A stretch of DNA of 64,000 nt from Clostridium fessum (GTDB lineage: Bacteria; Bacillota; Clostridia; Lachnospirales; Lachnospiraceae). Positions 53,851 through 61,781 of this stretch are shown piece after piece (the first letter of the stretch is position 1; the number at the start of each line of letters is the position of its first letter). The notes beneath the pieces are model-generated. The model was not told where the DNA came from. It did not search any database and saw only the letters and a list, made by a program, of their open reading frames with translations. The position numbers were made by a program, and so were the translations under genes. The stretch spans positions 62,001-126,000 of the forward strand of contig NZ_PYLO01000006.1 in the NCBI RefSeq assembly GCF_003024715.1, read 5' to 3'.

Positions 53851-55161
53851 CTATTCTCCGGACACATCCGGCAGCACCAGCGTCTGCCCTGCGATAATGC
53901 GGTTTTCATCGGTCAGATGGTTGACTGCAAGGATATCGTCCAGATGACGGATATTGCCATAAAGCTTAAAACAGATCCCATAGAGCGTCTCCCCATCCCC
54001 GACCGTGTACGTGCCGCCGGGCTTCAAGTTTGTGACCGGATAGTCCTGTCCCGCCGTCGAATTGCCGCCCGGATTCGGCAGGTCGCGCTGTGCCTCCGGC
54101 TCCGGCAAAATGTACGGGGCTTTCGTCTCCGCCATTTTTCCGTCCTCTTCGCTCTGCCCGCCGGAAGCCTGTCCATTCTGTCTGCCTGCTATGGCAGTGC
54201 CCTCTGTGTCTCCATCCGCCGCGCTCTCAAGTGTCCATTTATGCGCCTGTCCTCCGTTTTGCGCTGTTGTTCCGCCTGCATCCACATCCGCGCCGGCCTC
54301 GCCGCTCTCAAGCGGCGTCACACTGCCGCGGAGCTGTTCCACCGTGACCGCCTCTTTCCCGTCCGCAGTGCCCCGCACACCATCCGGAAGGACGGATACC
54401 AGCACACTCTCCATCTCGCGCATTTTCTGGTAATTGCCGAAAAGCACCACGCCGCCGGCAAGCACCGCGACCGAAAGCACGCCGCACAGCGTCCCCAGCG
54501 CCCGGATCGTCCCGTAACGCGACGCCGCCTCCTGCTGCCGCTCTTCCATCCGGTTACGGAAATCGCGGATCACCCGATCGCCGGTGCCTGTCTCCACCCG
54601 GCGGGCGTCCTTCCGCAGAATCATATAATCCTGCATCATCTGGTTTTTCTCGTAGTATATATGATATCCTTTCAAACGGTAAAACCCGTCCTCCGACATC
54701 ACATAGTATGCCGCCTCACCGTCCACGCCGCTGTTTATGTACATGAGCTGGTTTTTCCCACCGAAATACTGCTTGTGCAGCCGCCAGTAGGTCAGGGGAC
54801 TTAACATACACCCCGGCGCGCCGCAGATAAACCACCCCTGCACGGTCTTTTTCGGAAATGTCTCCTCCATCCGCTGGTATGCCTTTTTCCATGCCGCCTC
54901 CGAAAAGACAATCTTCTCCCCGGACGGCACAACCTCCTCCATCTCCAGCGCCCCGTCCACAAAGAGGCACGGAACCTCCTGCTGTGGATCCGAATTTCCG
55001 AGCAGCAGCCCGACCCGGAGTCCCGGTCCGCCGGATGGATATACCTGTTTCAAATACGTGTTTACATAATCTTCCACATACAACCGGACCACCTCATCCC
55101 GCTCGCCGATCTGCCGGATATTTTTCGGCAGTTCTGCGCGGGAACCAGAATATTCTCCCAT
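53851..55161 (-). CDS. LysM protein with a degenerate MPN-like N-terminal domain
   Basis: A 436-residue, single-pass membrane protein. Residues about 20-180 resemble the MPN/JAB fold: LRVGLLLGNSD, LFVDGALEME, then VQGWFICGAPGCMLSPLTYW where active JAMM enzymes have W(Y/F)HSHPG...S..D; both metal His are absent, so it is probably inactive. A membrane helix lies at about 218-242, followed by a low-complexity Gly/Ala/Glu linker and a C-terminal LysM (390-432; YTVGDGETLYGICFKLYGNI) that would bind peptidoglycan. It sits between yyaC and the DUF5711-like gene. Its role is unknown. Confidence 0.7.
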   Translation of the reverse strand: MGEYSGSRAELPKNIRQIGERDEVVRLYVEDYVNTYLKQVYPSGGPGLRVGLLLGNSDPQQEVPCLFVDGALEMEEVVPSGEKIVFSEAAWKKAYQRMEETFPKKTVQGWFICGAPGCMLSPLTYWRLHKQYFGGKNQLMYINSGVDGEAAYYVMSEDGFYRLKGYHIYYEKNQMMQDYMILRKDARRVETGTGDRVIRDFRNRMEERQQEAASRYGTIRALGTLCGVLSVAVLAGGVVLFGNYQKMREMESVLVSVLPDGVRGTADGKEAVTVEQLRGSVTPLESGEAGADVDAGGTTAQNGGQAHKWTLESAADGDTEGTAIAGRQNGQASGGQSEEDGKMAETKAPYILPEPEAQRDLPNPGGNSTAGQDYPVTNLKPGGTYTVGDGETLYGICFKLYGNIRHLDDILAVNHLTDENRIIAGQTLVLPDVSGE

Positions 55162-55240
55162 ATGTTCACCCCACTATGATAGATTCTCCTGAAACCGGGT
55201 CTGTACTTGCTTCCATGATTTGATTGCTGCACCGTGCAGC

Positions 55241-55258
55241 ATTTTCAGTGCTGAAAAT
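55241..55258. other. Perfect hairpin between yyaC and LysM genes
   Basis: ATTTTCAG-TG-CTGAAAAT, an 18-bp palindrome in the 191-bp gap. It could be an operator or an attenuating structure. Confidence 0.35.
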
Positions 55259-55352
55259 ACCTGCTCAAATACAGTAACATGATTTTCCGTAATTTCAGGA
55301 GTATGATGAATTTCTTTCCGCCTATCATAACGCCGATTGCATGCAAAATTTG

Positions 55353-55952
55353 TCAAACGGAGGCAGCATCCAGGCAAAAATTTTCGACAAGCCCGATCCC
55401 CGCGCTGATGCAGTCTGCCAGCTGCATGACGAGTGCCAGGCGGATACTCTGCAGCATCATCGGATCGTAATGGCTGCAGCCCGCCACGATCCCGGTGATA
55501 AAGAGATCTCCAACCGCGTGAAGCTCCTTGCAGACGCCAAGCCCCGGCTTTAAAGCCCCACGCCCCAGCGTGACATAGCCGACGTGGCTTTCATCGCCAA
55601 CCGAGGCATCGACCGCCACCACCAGCGCATCCGGGTACCCATTTTTTAAAACCTGCACGTAATGTTCCAGGTTCATCGCGTGCACGGGGCGATCAAGTGT
55701 TCCGAATACCAGCGTACCGCGCCGCCGTTCCTGTTTGAGTTTATATCCGATCAACGGTCCCAGACTGTCTCCGGTCGAGCGATCCGTGCCGATGCAGAGG
55801 AAAACCAGTTTCTTTTTATGCCTTCGGGTCATTTCTTCCTGAATCAGCCCACTTAACTGCCCTGCCAGCTCTCCCACCGCGTCCCGGCGGGCTGAATTGT
55901 AGTAATATATCTCCGGACTGCCACCGAACCGGCTGCGTCCCCGTCTGTTCAT
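55353..55952 (-). CDS. yyaC: Spore protease YyaC family protein
   Basis: A 199-residue protein of the YyaC family, related to the GPR spore protease fold and made during sporulation. The family core is strong: LVFLCIGTDRSTGDSLGPLI, DRPVHAMNLEHYV, VVAVDASVGDESHVGYVTLG and the LFITGIVAGC segment. ATG 55952 is used; a GTG three codons upstream (55961) is an alternative, and neither has a well-spaced ribosome site. A forespore-sigma-like promoter lies 55-85 bp upstream. It indicates a spore-forming host. Confidence 0.92.
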   Translation of the reverse strand: MNRRGRSRFGGSPEIYYYNSARRDAVGELAGQLSGLIQEEMTRRHKKKLVFLCIGTDRSTGDSLGPLIGYKLKQERRRGTLVFGTLDRPVHAMNLEHYVQVLKNGYPDALVVAVDASVGDESHVGYVTLGRGALKPGLGVCKELHAVGDLFITGIVAGCSHYDPMMLQSIRLALVMQLADCISAGIGLVENFCLDAASV

Positions 55953-56007
55953 CTCCCACACCGTCCTGTTTTCTCCCTGCCTGTTGGACAGGGGTTGTTT
56001 TACCTTT

Positions 56008-56036
56008 ATTATAGGCTGGGTGGCAGGAAATTATGC
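56008..56036 (-). promoter_or_regulatory. Forespore (sigma-F/G-like) promoter of yyaC
   Basis: On the minus strand GCATA (56032-56036), 15 bp, then GCCTATAAT (56008-56016). This matches the sigma-F/sigma-G form G(C/T)ATA-N15-GGnnAnnnT except for one G. A vegetative reading (TATAAT) has no -35. Confidence 0.55.
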
Positions 56037-56063
56037 GAAAATGAAGAGAATTGATCCCGGATG

Positions 56064-56117
56064 AAAAAAGATGTGACACCGGGTGCTGCCAAAGCCGCCC
56101 CGTGTCACATCTTTTTT
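56064..56117. terminator. Bidirectional terminator upstream of yyaC
   Basis: AAAAAAGATGTGACAC and GTGTCACATCTTTTTT are perfectly complementary over 16 bp. On the minus strand it ends the coiled-coil gene before yyaC begins. Confidence 0.95.
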
Positions 56118-56168
56118 CTGGTTGTTCTTATATCTAATTATTTATTTTTATGAAATAAATTCCGCGGC

Positions 56169-57263
56169 TTACTTTCCGCCGCGTTCGCGGTACTCTGCGA
56201 TGACCTCGCTTAAATTAACGGCTGTGCTGTTATCCAGAATATGTTTCAGCGCGTCCAACTTTTCTGGATTCAGAAATTCCTTGCCTAAGTAGCACTCGTA
56301 GGTATCTGTGATAAAGATTCTCTTTTCCTTGATTACCGTCTCGGTATAGTGCAGGCGGCTCTCGACCTCCTGATGACCTTCTTTGAGTTGTTCGAGCTTT
56401 GCACGGCTGTTGCTGGTGATCTCATCGGTCAGGATGGTTTTTGTCACATTTTCGAAGGTGTTTAATGCGTCCTTTTTCTTCTTCGCCGTCTCCTCCAGAT
56501 CCTGCTCCATCTGGGAGATCTCATCGTCGTATTTTTCCAGATCGTAGAGCGCTTCACTGCGATCCCGACGGATCGAGGAGGTGATCACCGCGATCTTGCG
56601 GTTGTTCGCCGCGATCAGACTGCGGATCGAACGTCCTTCCTGCAGCGTCGCCAGATGGCGATCCTTCGTCCAGTTTCCAATCAGGATATACAGTCCGCCA
56701 AAAACAACCACATCCACGCCGTAGATCATCGCCAGGTATAAAGTCTTCTGTTCTGGAAGCAGCTTGTAGATGCCGCACGGGATCAACAGGAAACAGATCG
56801 CAAAGGTAATCAACACCGTCAGAAATTCTTTGAATCCCCTCGGGAAATACAGCGCATAGTACAGTGGGCTTTTGCAGACAAATGGAACACGATCCGACTG
56901 GAACAGCGTCCGCATCCGCACGGCAAGCTCTCGGTTGTGCGCGTGAAGCTCCTGCGTTTCTTCCTTAATCCGCTCCTTGATGCCCTGGTTTTTCGCCTTT
57001 TCGCGGCGTGTCCGCGTGCGTTTCAGCTTATCCTGCAGCTTCCCAAGCTCATCGTCATAGCTTTTTTCAATCTCATCCCGGCGCTTTTTCACGGTCGAAT
57101 TCACGGCATCCGCCACCGCTTTCCGCTCCGTCTCCAGCACGCGCAGACGCTTTTTCTCTTCCTGAGCAAGCGTCTCCTCCTGTTTTTCAAACTCCGCCAG
57201 CTCCACCACTGCCTGTCTGGCGTCTTCCAGAAATGTTTTCACATCCGTTATCGCCTGTGCCAT
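56169..57263 (-). CDS. Coiled-coil protein with two membrane helices
   Basis: A 364-residue unrecognised protein. Long charged coiled coils (about 10-120 and 225-330) flank two adjacent membrane helices (147-166 and 174-196), so both coils lie on the same, probably cytoplasmic, side. No enzyme motif is seen. GGGAGGGG precedes the ATG. It is 45 bp after a small conserved-looking gene, forming a two-gene operon ended by a strong terminator. The layout suggests a membrane-bound scaffold or tether. Confidence 0.7.
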   Translation of the reverse strand: MAQAITDVKTFLEDARQAVVELAEFEKQEETLAQEEKKRLRVLETERKAVADAVNSTVKKRRDEIEKSYDDELGKLQDKLKRTRTRREKAKNQGIKERIKEETQELHAHNRELAVRMRTLFQSDRVPFVCKSPLYYALYFPRGFKEFLTVLITFAICFLLIPCGIYKLLPEQKTLYLAMIYGVDVVVFGGLYILIGNWTKDRHLATLQEGRSIRSLIAANNRKIAVITSSIRRDRSEALYDLEKYDDEISQMEQDLEETAKKKKDALNTFENVTKTILTDEITSNSRAKLEQLKEGHQEVESRLHYTETVIKEKRIFITDTYECYLGKEFLNPEKLDALKHILDNSTAVNLSEVIAEYRERGGK

Positions 57264-57308
57264 CTCGCCCCTCCCGGTCTTTGTCTTTTTGTAACGGCTG
57301 CCTGCCCT

Positions 57309-57575
57309 TTATTCTTCCAGCACCTGTATCTCCAGATAATCGAAATCGATGCTCTCGATAAAGTTGTCCTGGGTAAAACGCGCCTTATCGTGGCGTTTGA
57401 ACTCCTCGATCGTCTTATCCAGCCAGACCGGATGCCCCAGATCAAAGGCATAGCAAATCTGGTCGATCGCGTCAAACACCATCGCCGTTCTCGACATTGT
57501 ATAATCACCGTTGCTGATCACAATATCCCTAAGCATCCGGTTTTCCTTCATCATTTTTCCCCAAAGACGAAACAT
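57309..57575 (-). CDS. Small acidic protein of unknown function
   Basis: An 88-residue soluble protein with no family I recognise. It starts MFRLWGKMMKENRMLRDIVI, contains DAIDQICYAFDLGHPVWLDK and ends in a strongly acidic ESIDFDYLEIQVLEE. AAAGGAA lies 8 bp before ATG 57575; an ATG at 57551 is an alternative. It precedes the coiled-coil membrane gene in the same operon, so the two products may act together. Confidence 0.6.
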   Translation of the reverse strand: MFRLWGKMMKENRMLRDIVISNGDYTMSRTAMVFDAIDQICYAFDLGHPVWLDKTIEEFKRHDKARFTQDNFIESIDFDYLEIQVLEE

Positions 57576-57725
57576 CCTGCCGTTCCTTTCCCGCTGTCAA
57601 ATTTCATTTTTACCGTGTCCGGATGTTCTCTCCGGACATCTTTTCTCACAATCTTATGTCCAGTATATCAGCTTTTTTAAGAGTTGACAAGGCGGGGCTT
57701 TTCGGCAAAATCCACTGCCACTGTG

Positions 57726-58529
57726 TCATCGTGCAGCACTTCCCATTTTCAAAAGAAACTGCAGATCGTCCTCAATCCCCCGCACATTTCCAGAAACATC
57801 CATCGCATACTCCATGACCCACTCGGCATCCGGCGTCGCCTGCTTTGCCAGTTTTAAGAAGCCGTCAAAATCAAGTGTTCCCTCATGAATCCTCTGATGG
57901 CTGTCGTGGACACCGTCGTTGTTGTGGAGATGGTACGCCACAATCTGGTCCGCCAGCGCGTTTACGACCCGCTTAAGCGACCAGCCGTTCGCCCAGGCGT
58001 GCCCGATGTCGATAAGCACTGCATACTGTTCCCGGCGGCACAGATCGATAAATTCCTGCTCATCGAAGAGACGGTTTCCGCGCTCCAGAACTCCGGCATT
58101 CTCCACGACCACCTGGGTTCCCGCCTCCTCACACAGCTGTTTCACGGTGTAATAATTTTCACAGGAAACGCGGACGCGGTCTTCCTTCTCGCCCGGTATG
58201 ATGCGGCAGTTGTTGTGATGATAAACGAGATATTTGCTTGAAAGCTCTTTCGCATACGAAAGCGTCTTTTCAAGCAGCTCCATCGTGCGCGCATACTCTA
58301 CAGTCCCCTCCGCTGCCGAATGCTCTGCCTGATAATATGGACCATGGAAACTGACCGGGACTTCCTTTAAGAGCGGCATGGCGTCCCGCAGGTTCTTCTC
58401 AAAGCATTCCTCATGAAACATCGGGAACACCTCGACTCCCACCTGTCCCGGAAACCGTTTGAGGTACGGAAGAACCTGACCGAACTCGCTGCCTTTATAC
58501 ATATTAGTACTGATAAGAATTTTTCTCAT
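57726..58529 (-). CDS. Sugar phosphate isomerase/epimerase family protein
   Basis: A 267-residue TIM barrel of the xylose-isomerase-like (AP endonuclease 2) group. Metal/active residues lie in VSFHGPYY (His), YLVYHHNN, VVVENAG (Glu near 145), LIDIGHAW (Asp, His near 180), HLHNNDGVHDSH and VMEYAMD (final Glu). ATG 58529 has AGGAG 10 bp upstream; an earlier ATG at 58550 is inside the ribosome-site region. It follows the ABC ATPase gene by 78 bp and probably converts the imported sugar or its phosphate. The exact sugar is unknown. Confidence 0.85.
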   Translation of the reverse strand: MRKILISTNMYKGSEFGQVLPYLKRFPGQVGVEVFPMFHEECFEKNLRDAMPLLKEVPVSFHGPYYQAEHSAAEGTVEYARTMELLEKTLSYAKELSSKYLVYHHNNCRIIPGEKEDRVRVSCENYYTVKQLCEEAGTQVVVENAGVLERGNRLFDEQEFIDLCRREQYAVLIDIGHAWANGWSLKRVVNALADQIVAYHLHNNDGVHDSHQRIHEGTLDFDGFLKLAKQATPDAEWVMEYAMDVSGNVRGIEDDLQFLLKMGSAAR

Positions 58530-58607
58530 GATTGCATGTCTCCTCTTCAAAATATACGTTCAGAATCTTGTTTTGAAAACACTTTTTTCGCTCTATTATC
58601 TCTATTC

Positions 58608-59756
58608 TTACTGGGCGATCGCCTTTTCCAATTTCGGCACCGCCAGCTTTTCCTGTGCGCGGATCACCATCTCCGGGTAACCGAGCGATTTCTCCGTCCC
58701 GCGTTCAAACAGATGCAGCTTTTCCGTCTCCACATGGATGTATACCTTCTCACCCGGCTGCGGAATCTCGCCCTCGCGGATGGCAATCAGCTCGTTCTTG
58801 TCTCCCTCAACCTGAATATAAACACCGTACCGGTTTCCGTAATCCTCCACGTAACGGACCACGCCCTCGATCGACCGCTCCTGCGGGGTGCGGCTCATCA
58901 TCACGTGTTCCGGGCGGACACCGGCGTACAGCAGTCCCGACGGGCACTGCGCGGCGATCCGCTGCCAGATACCCGGAAGTTCTACCTTCTGTTTCCCGAT
59001 GACAAGCGCCCCGTTATGATATTCCGCCTCCACGATATTCATGGACGGCGAACCGATAAACTTCGCACAGAACACGCTTGCCGGACGATTGTACACGTGT
59101 GACGGGGTATCGAGCATTTCCATCTTGCCCCGGTACATGAGCGCGATCCGATCGCCAACCGTCATCGCCTCGATCTGGTCGTGCGTAACATAGACTAACG
59201 TCGGGTGGTACATTTCATGGATTTTTACCAGTTCTTTTCTCGCACGCATCCTAAGCTGTGCATCCAGGTTTGACAGCGGCTCGTCCAGAAGGAAATAGTC
59301 GGCGCGCTTTACCACGGCTCTCGCCAATGCCACTCTCTGGCGCTGTCCGCCGGAAAGCTCCTTCGGCTTCCGATCCTCCAGCCCTTCCAATTCCAGCATT
59401 TTGAGGACTTCTTTTAAGCGCGCATTGATCTCGTTCTCATCCATCTTGTGCGCTTTTAAACCATATATGATATTATTCTTGACGCTCATATGCGGAAACA
59501 GCGCATAGTTTTGAAACACCATCGAGACACCGCGCTCGCCGCACGGCACATCATTTACCACCTGGTCGCGCATCCATAGGTTTCCGGCAGTCACATTTTC
59601 CAGTCCCGCAATCATGCGAAGTGTCGTCGATTTTCCACAGCCGGACGGACCTAATAAAATCAGGCGTTCGCCCTCCTTTACCTCCATGCAGAGGTCCTCC
59701 ACGACCACATTTTTGCCATACGCTTTTTTAACATTTTCAAATACAATATTTTTCAT
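58608..59756 (-). CDS. Sugar ABC transporter ATPase, MsmK/UgpC type
   Basis: Energises the CUT1 importer of this operon; 382 residues. Walker A LLGPSGCGKSTT near 34, the signature LSGGQRQRVALARA near 135 and Walker B FLLDEPLSNLDA near 155 are intact. The C-terminal MOP-like beta domain (about 240-370) contacts permeases or regulators. It starts 42 bp after the second permease gene. Many Clostridia share one MsmK among systems; here it is encoded with its own permeases. Confidence 0.94.
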   Translation of the reverse strand: MKNIVFENVKKAYGKNVVVEDLCMEVKEGERLILLGPSGCGKSTTLRMIAGLENVTAGNLWMRDQVVNDVPCGERGVSMVFQNYALFPHMSVKNNIIYGLKAHKMDENEINARLKEVLKMLELEGLEDRKPKELSGGQRQRVALARAVVKRADYFLLDEPLSNLDAQLRMRARKELVKIHEMYHPTLVYVTHDQIEAMTVGDRIALMYRGKMEMLDTPSHVYNRPASVFCAKFIGSPSMNIVEAEYHNGALVIGKQKVELPGIWQRIAAQCPSGLLYAGVRPEHVMMSRTPQERSIEGVVRYVEDYGNRYGVYIQVEGDKNELIAIREGEIPQPGEKVYIHVETEKLHLFERGTEKSLGYPEMVIRAQEKLAVPKLEKAIAQ

Positions 59757-59798
59757 CGAATTAATCTATCCCTTTCTTATGTCCAGCGCAATCTCCCG

Positions 59799-60623
59799 TT
59801 ATCCCTTCAATCCAGACGCCGCAAATGTATTGACGATATAGCGCTGGAAAATGATATACAGTACCAGCGGAATCAGCATCGTGAGCACCGACACCGCCAT
59901 CGCGATCGTAAATTCCGTACCGCCCTCGGCACTGATGTACATCTGCAATGCCAGCGACAGCGTATAATTTTCCTTGGATTTTAAGATCAGCACCGGCCAC
60001 ACATATTCATTCCACGAATTGATAAAGAAAATGATGCCGGTGGAAATGATGGACGGACGCACCAGCGGAATCACAATGTCGCGCATGATTTTCATGTGCC
60101 GGATATTTTCCATCCGCGCCGCCTCAATGAGTGCCAGCGGGATTCCACGCATTGCCTGGCGCAGCAGGAAAATTCCCAGCACATCCGCCAGCTGCGGCAG
60201 TGCGACGCCCCAGATGCGATCGCGCAGACCGATCTTAGAGATCAGAAGATAATTTGGAATCATCGTGACCGTAAACGGGATGAACAGCGTGCTTAACATA
60301 ATAAAATACAAAAATCCTTTTCCCTTAAACCGGAAATAGACGAACGCATACGCCGCCAGAAGTCCCGTGATTGTCTTAAAAATCGTGACCGTCGATGCAA
60401 TCAGAAACGTATTCAGCGTGATTTTCACAAACGGCAGTTTGTCAAATACATGCCGGTAATTTTCCAGCGTCGGATGCAGCGGAATCACCTGAAAAACTGT
60501 GTTGAACGCCTCCTGCATCGTCTTGAAAGAGTTGGAAATTGCAAATACGATCGGCATAAGAAGGAGGAAAACGACCACCACCAGAAACAGATGCCAGCCG
60601 ATCTGTCTGTCTTTAGTTTTCAT
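59799..60623 (-). CDS. Sugar ABC transporter permease, UgpE/MalG type
   Basis: Inner-membrane subunit, 274 residues with six helices. The cytoplasmic EAA loop reads EAARMENIRHMKIMRDIVIP (near residue 160), the ATPase-docking site. AAAAGGGGG lies upstream of the ATG, which overlaps the end of the first permease gene by 11 bp. The protein ends in the typical FxxxYIVNTFAASGLKG tail. Confidence 0.93.
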   Translation of the reverse strand: MKTKDRQIGWHLFLVVVVFLLLMPIVFAISNSFKTMQEAFNTVFQVIPLHPTLENYRHVFDKLPFVKITLNTFLIASTVTIFKTITGLLAAYAFVYFRFKGKGFLYFIMLSTLFIPFTVTMIPNYLLISKIGLRDRIWGVALPQLADVLGIFLLRQAMRGIPLALIEAARMENIRHMKIMRDIVIPLVRPSIISTGIIFFINSWNEYVWPVLILKSKENYTLSLALQMYISAEGGTEFTIAMAVSVLTMLIPLVLYIIFQRYIVNTFAASGLKG

Positions 60624-61503
60624 AGTAAACCCCCTTTTCTACAAACCGGAATTCCAGCACCAAAAGAATGATAAAGAGTGCCATCGTCATGACCGATACC
60701 GCCGAGGAAGTTCCTGTTTTATAGAGTGTAAACGCCTCATGGTACGACATATAAATCAGGTTCGAGCTGGCATAGTTCGGTCCTCCCTGTGTGACGACCT
60801 TGATCGGCGTGAACACATACTGGAGTCCCTGCACGATCGTCGTAATAAACACATAGATCCCAGTTGCAGAACTCATCGGCACGACGATATCCTTAAAAAT
60901 CTTCCACATCGGCACATTTTCCAGACGCGCCGCCTCGATGACCTCCATTGAGACACCGGAGACGCCCGCCAGAATGTTGATGAAATTGTAGCCAAACGTC
61001 TTCCAGGTCGTGATAATGCACAGTACCGCGATGACCCAGCCCTCCGTTTTCGACCAAAACGGCAGTTTCAGCCCAAACCAGCCTGCCACAATCGCGACCG
61101 GACCCGAAATCGGATTCAGAATCCATGTATACAGAATCGAGCCGACGACCAGCGAAATCACACTCGGCAGGAAAAAAACCGCCTTGTAAAAACTCTGTCC
61201 CTTTTTGATGACGCACGAAAGAATGAATGATAAAATGTACGGCATCACAAAGTTAAACACCAGAAGAATCACGATGTACCAGAATGTATTGCCAAAGATT
61301 TTCCATGTATTCGGATCCTTCAAAACGGAAATATAATTCCCCAGTCCCACAAACTTCTTGACCGGCTTTACCATGTTCCACTCAAAAAAACTCAAATACA
61401 GCGTGTAAAAAAGCGGATAAAACATAAATACCGCAAACATGACGAGCGACGGCAGCAAAAAAACATATCCAAGCGCTGCCTGTTTTTTGTCCTCCCGATT
61501 CAA
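60613..61503 (-). CDS. Sugar ABC transporter permease, UgpA/MalF type
   Basis: Inner-membrane subunit, 296 residues with six helices. The EAA loop reads EAARLENVPMWKIFKDIVVP near residue 200. The start is a TTG codon at 61503, 7 bp after GGAGG; the next in-frame Met is 20 residues on and would cut into the first helix. It overlaps the second permease gene by 11 bp and follows the binding protein gene after a 278-bp gap. Confidence 0.93.
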   Translation of the reverse strand: MNREDKKQAALGYVFLLPSLVMFAVFMFYPLFYTLYLSFFEWNMVKPVKKFVGLGNYISVLKDPNTWKIFGNTFWYIVILLVFNFVMPYILSFILSCVIKKGQSFYKAVFFLPSVISLVVGSILYTWILNPISGPVAIVAGWFGLKLPFWSKTEGWVIAVLCIITTWKTFGYNFINILAGVSGVSMEVIEAARLENVPMWKIFKDIVVPMSSATGIYVFITTIVQGLQYVFTPIKVVTQGGPNYASSNLIYMSYHEAFTLYKTGTSSAVSVMTMALFIILLVLEFRFVEKGVYYEN

Positions 61504-61781
61504 ACTATTTCCTCCATTCTAATGTACTATCGGAATCTTTCGGCGCCTGCCCAGCCACAACAGCAGGTGTTGGAAAGACCCTGAGCCTGCATTTTATGAA
61601 GGGGCTGCCGCCAAACAGCTCTTTCGCGCTCCGGCCGCTTCCTGCGTCTTATCTGCACGCAGTCCATTCTGCCAAAACACGTTCTGCTATTCCGCAACAA
61701 CCCCATTCTCATTTCTGTCCTAAATTTTGTAATGATTTTTCTGCCACCCGAAAGCTGTTCCAAGCGTCAGGCTGCCTGTCC
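61504..61781. other. Gap between binding protein and permease genes
   Basis: 278 bp without a gene. A ribosome site for the TTG start lies at the end. I see no clear terminator or promoter; the length alone hints at processing or an internal promoter. Confidence 0.35.

Noticed and set aside
53629..54804. Plus-strand open frame of 391 codons over the DUF5711-like and LysM genes
   Set aside because: Antisense to two supported genes; composition is His/Arg-rich as expected of a shadow frame.
55174..55377. Small minus-strand frame between yyaC and the LysM gene
   Set aside because: Overlaps the yyaC end, has no ribosome site and no recognisable sequence.
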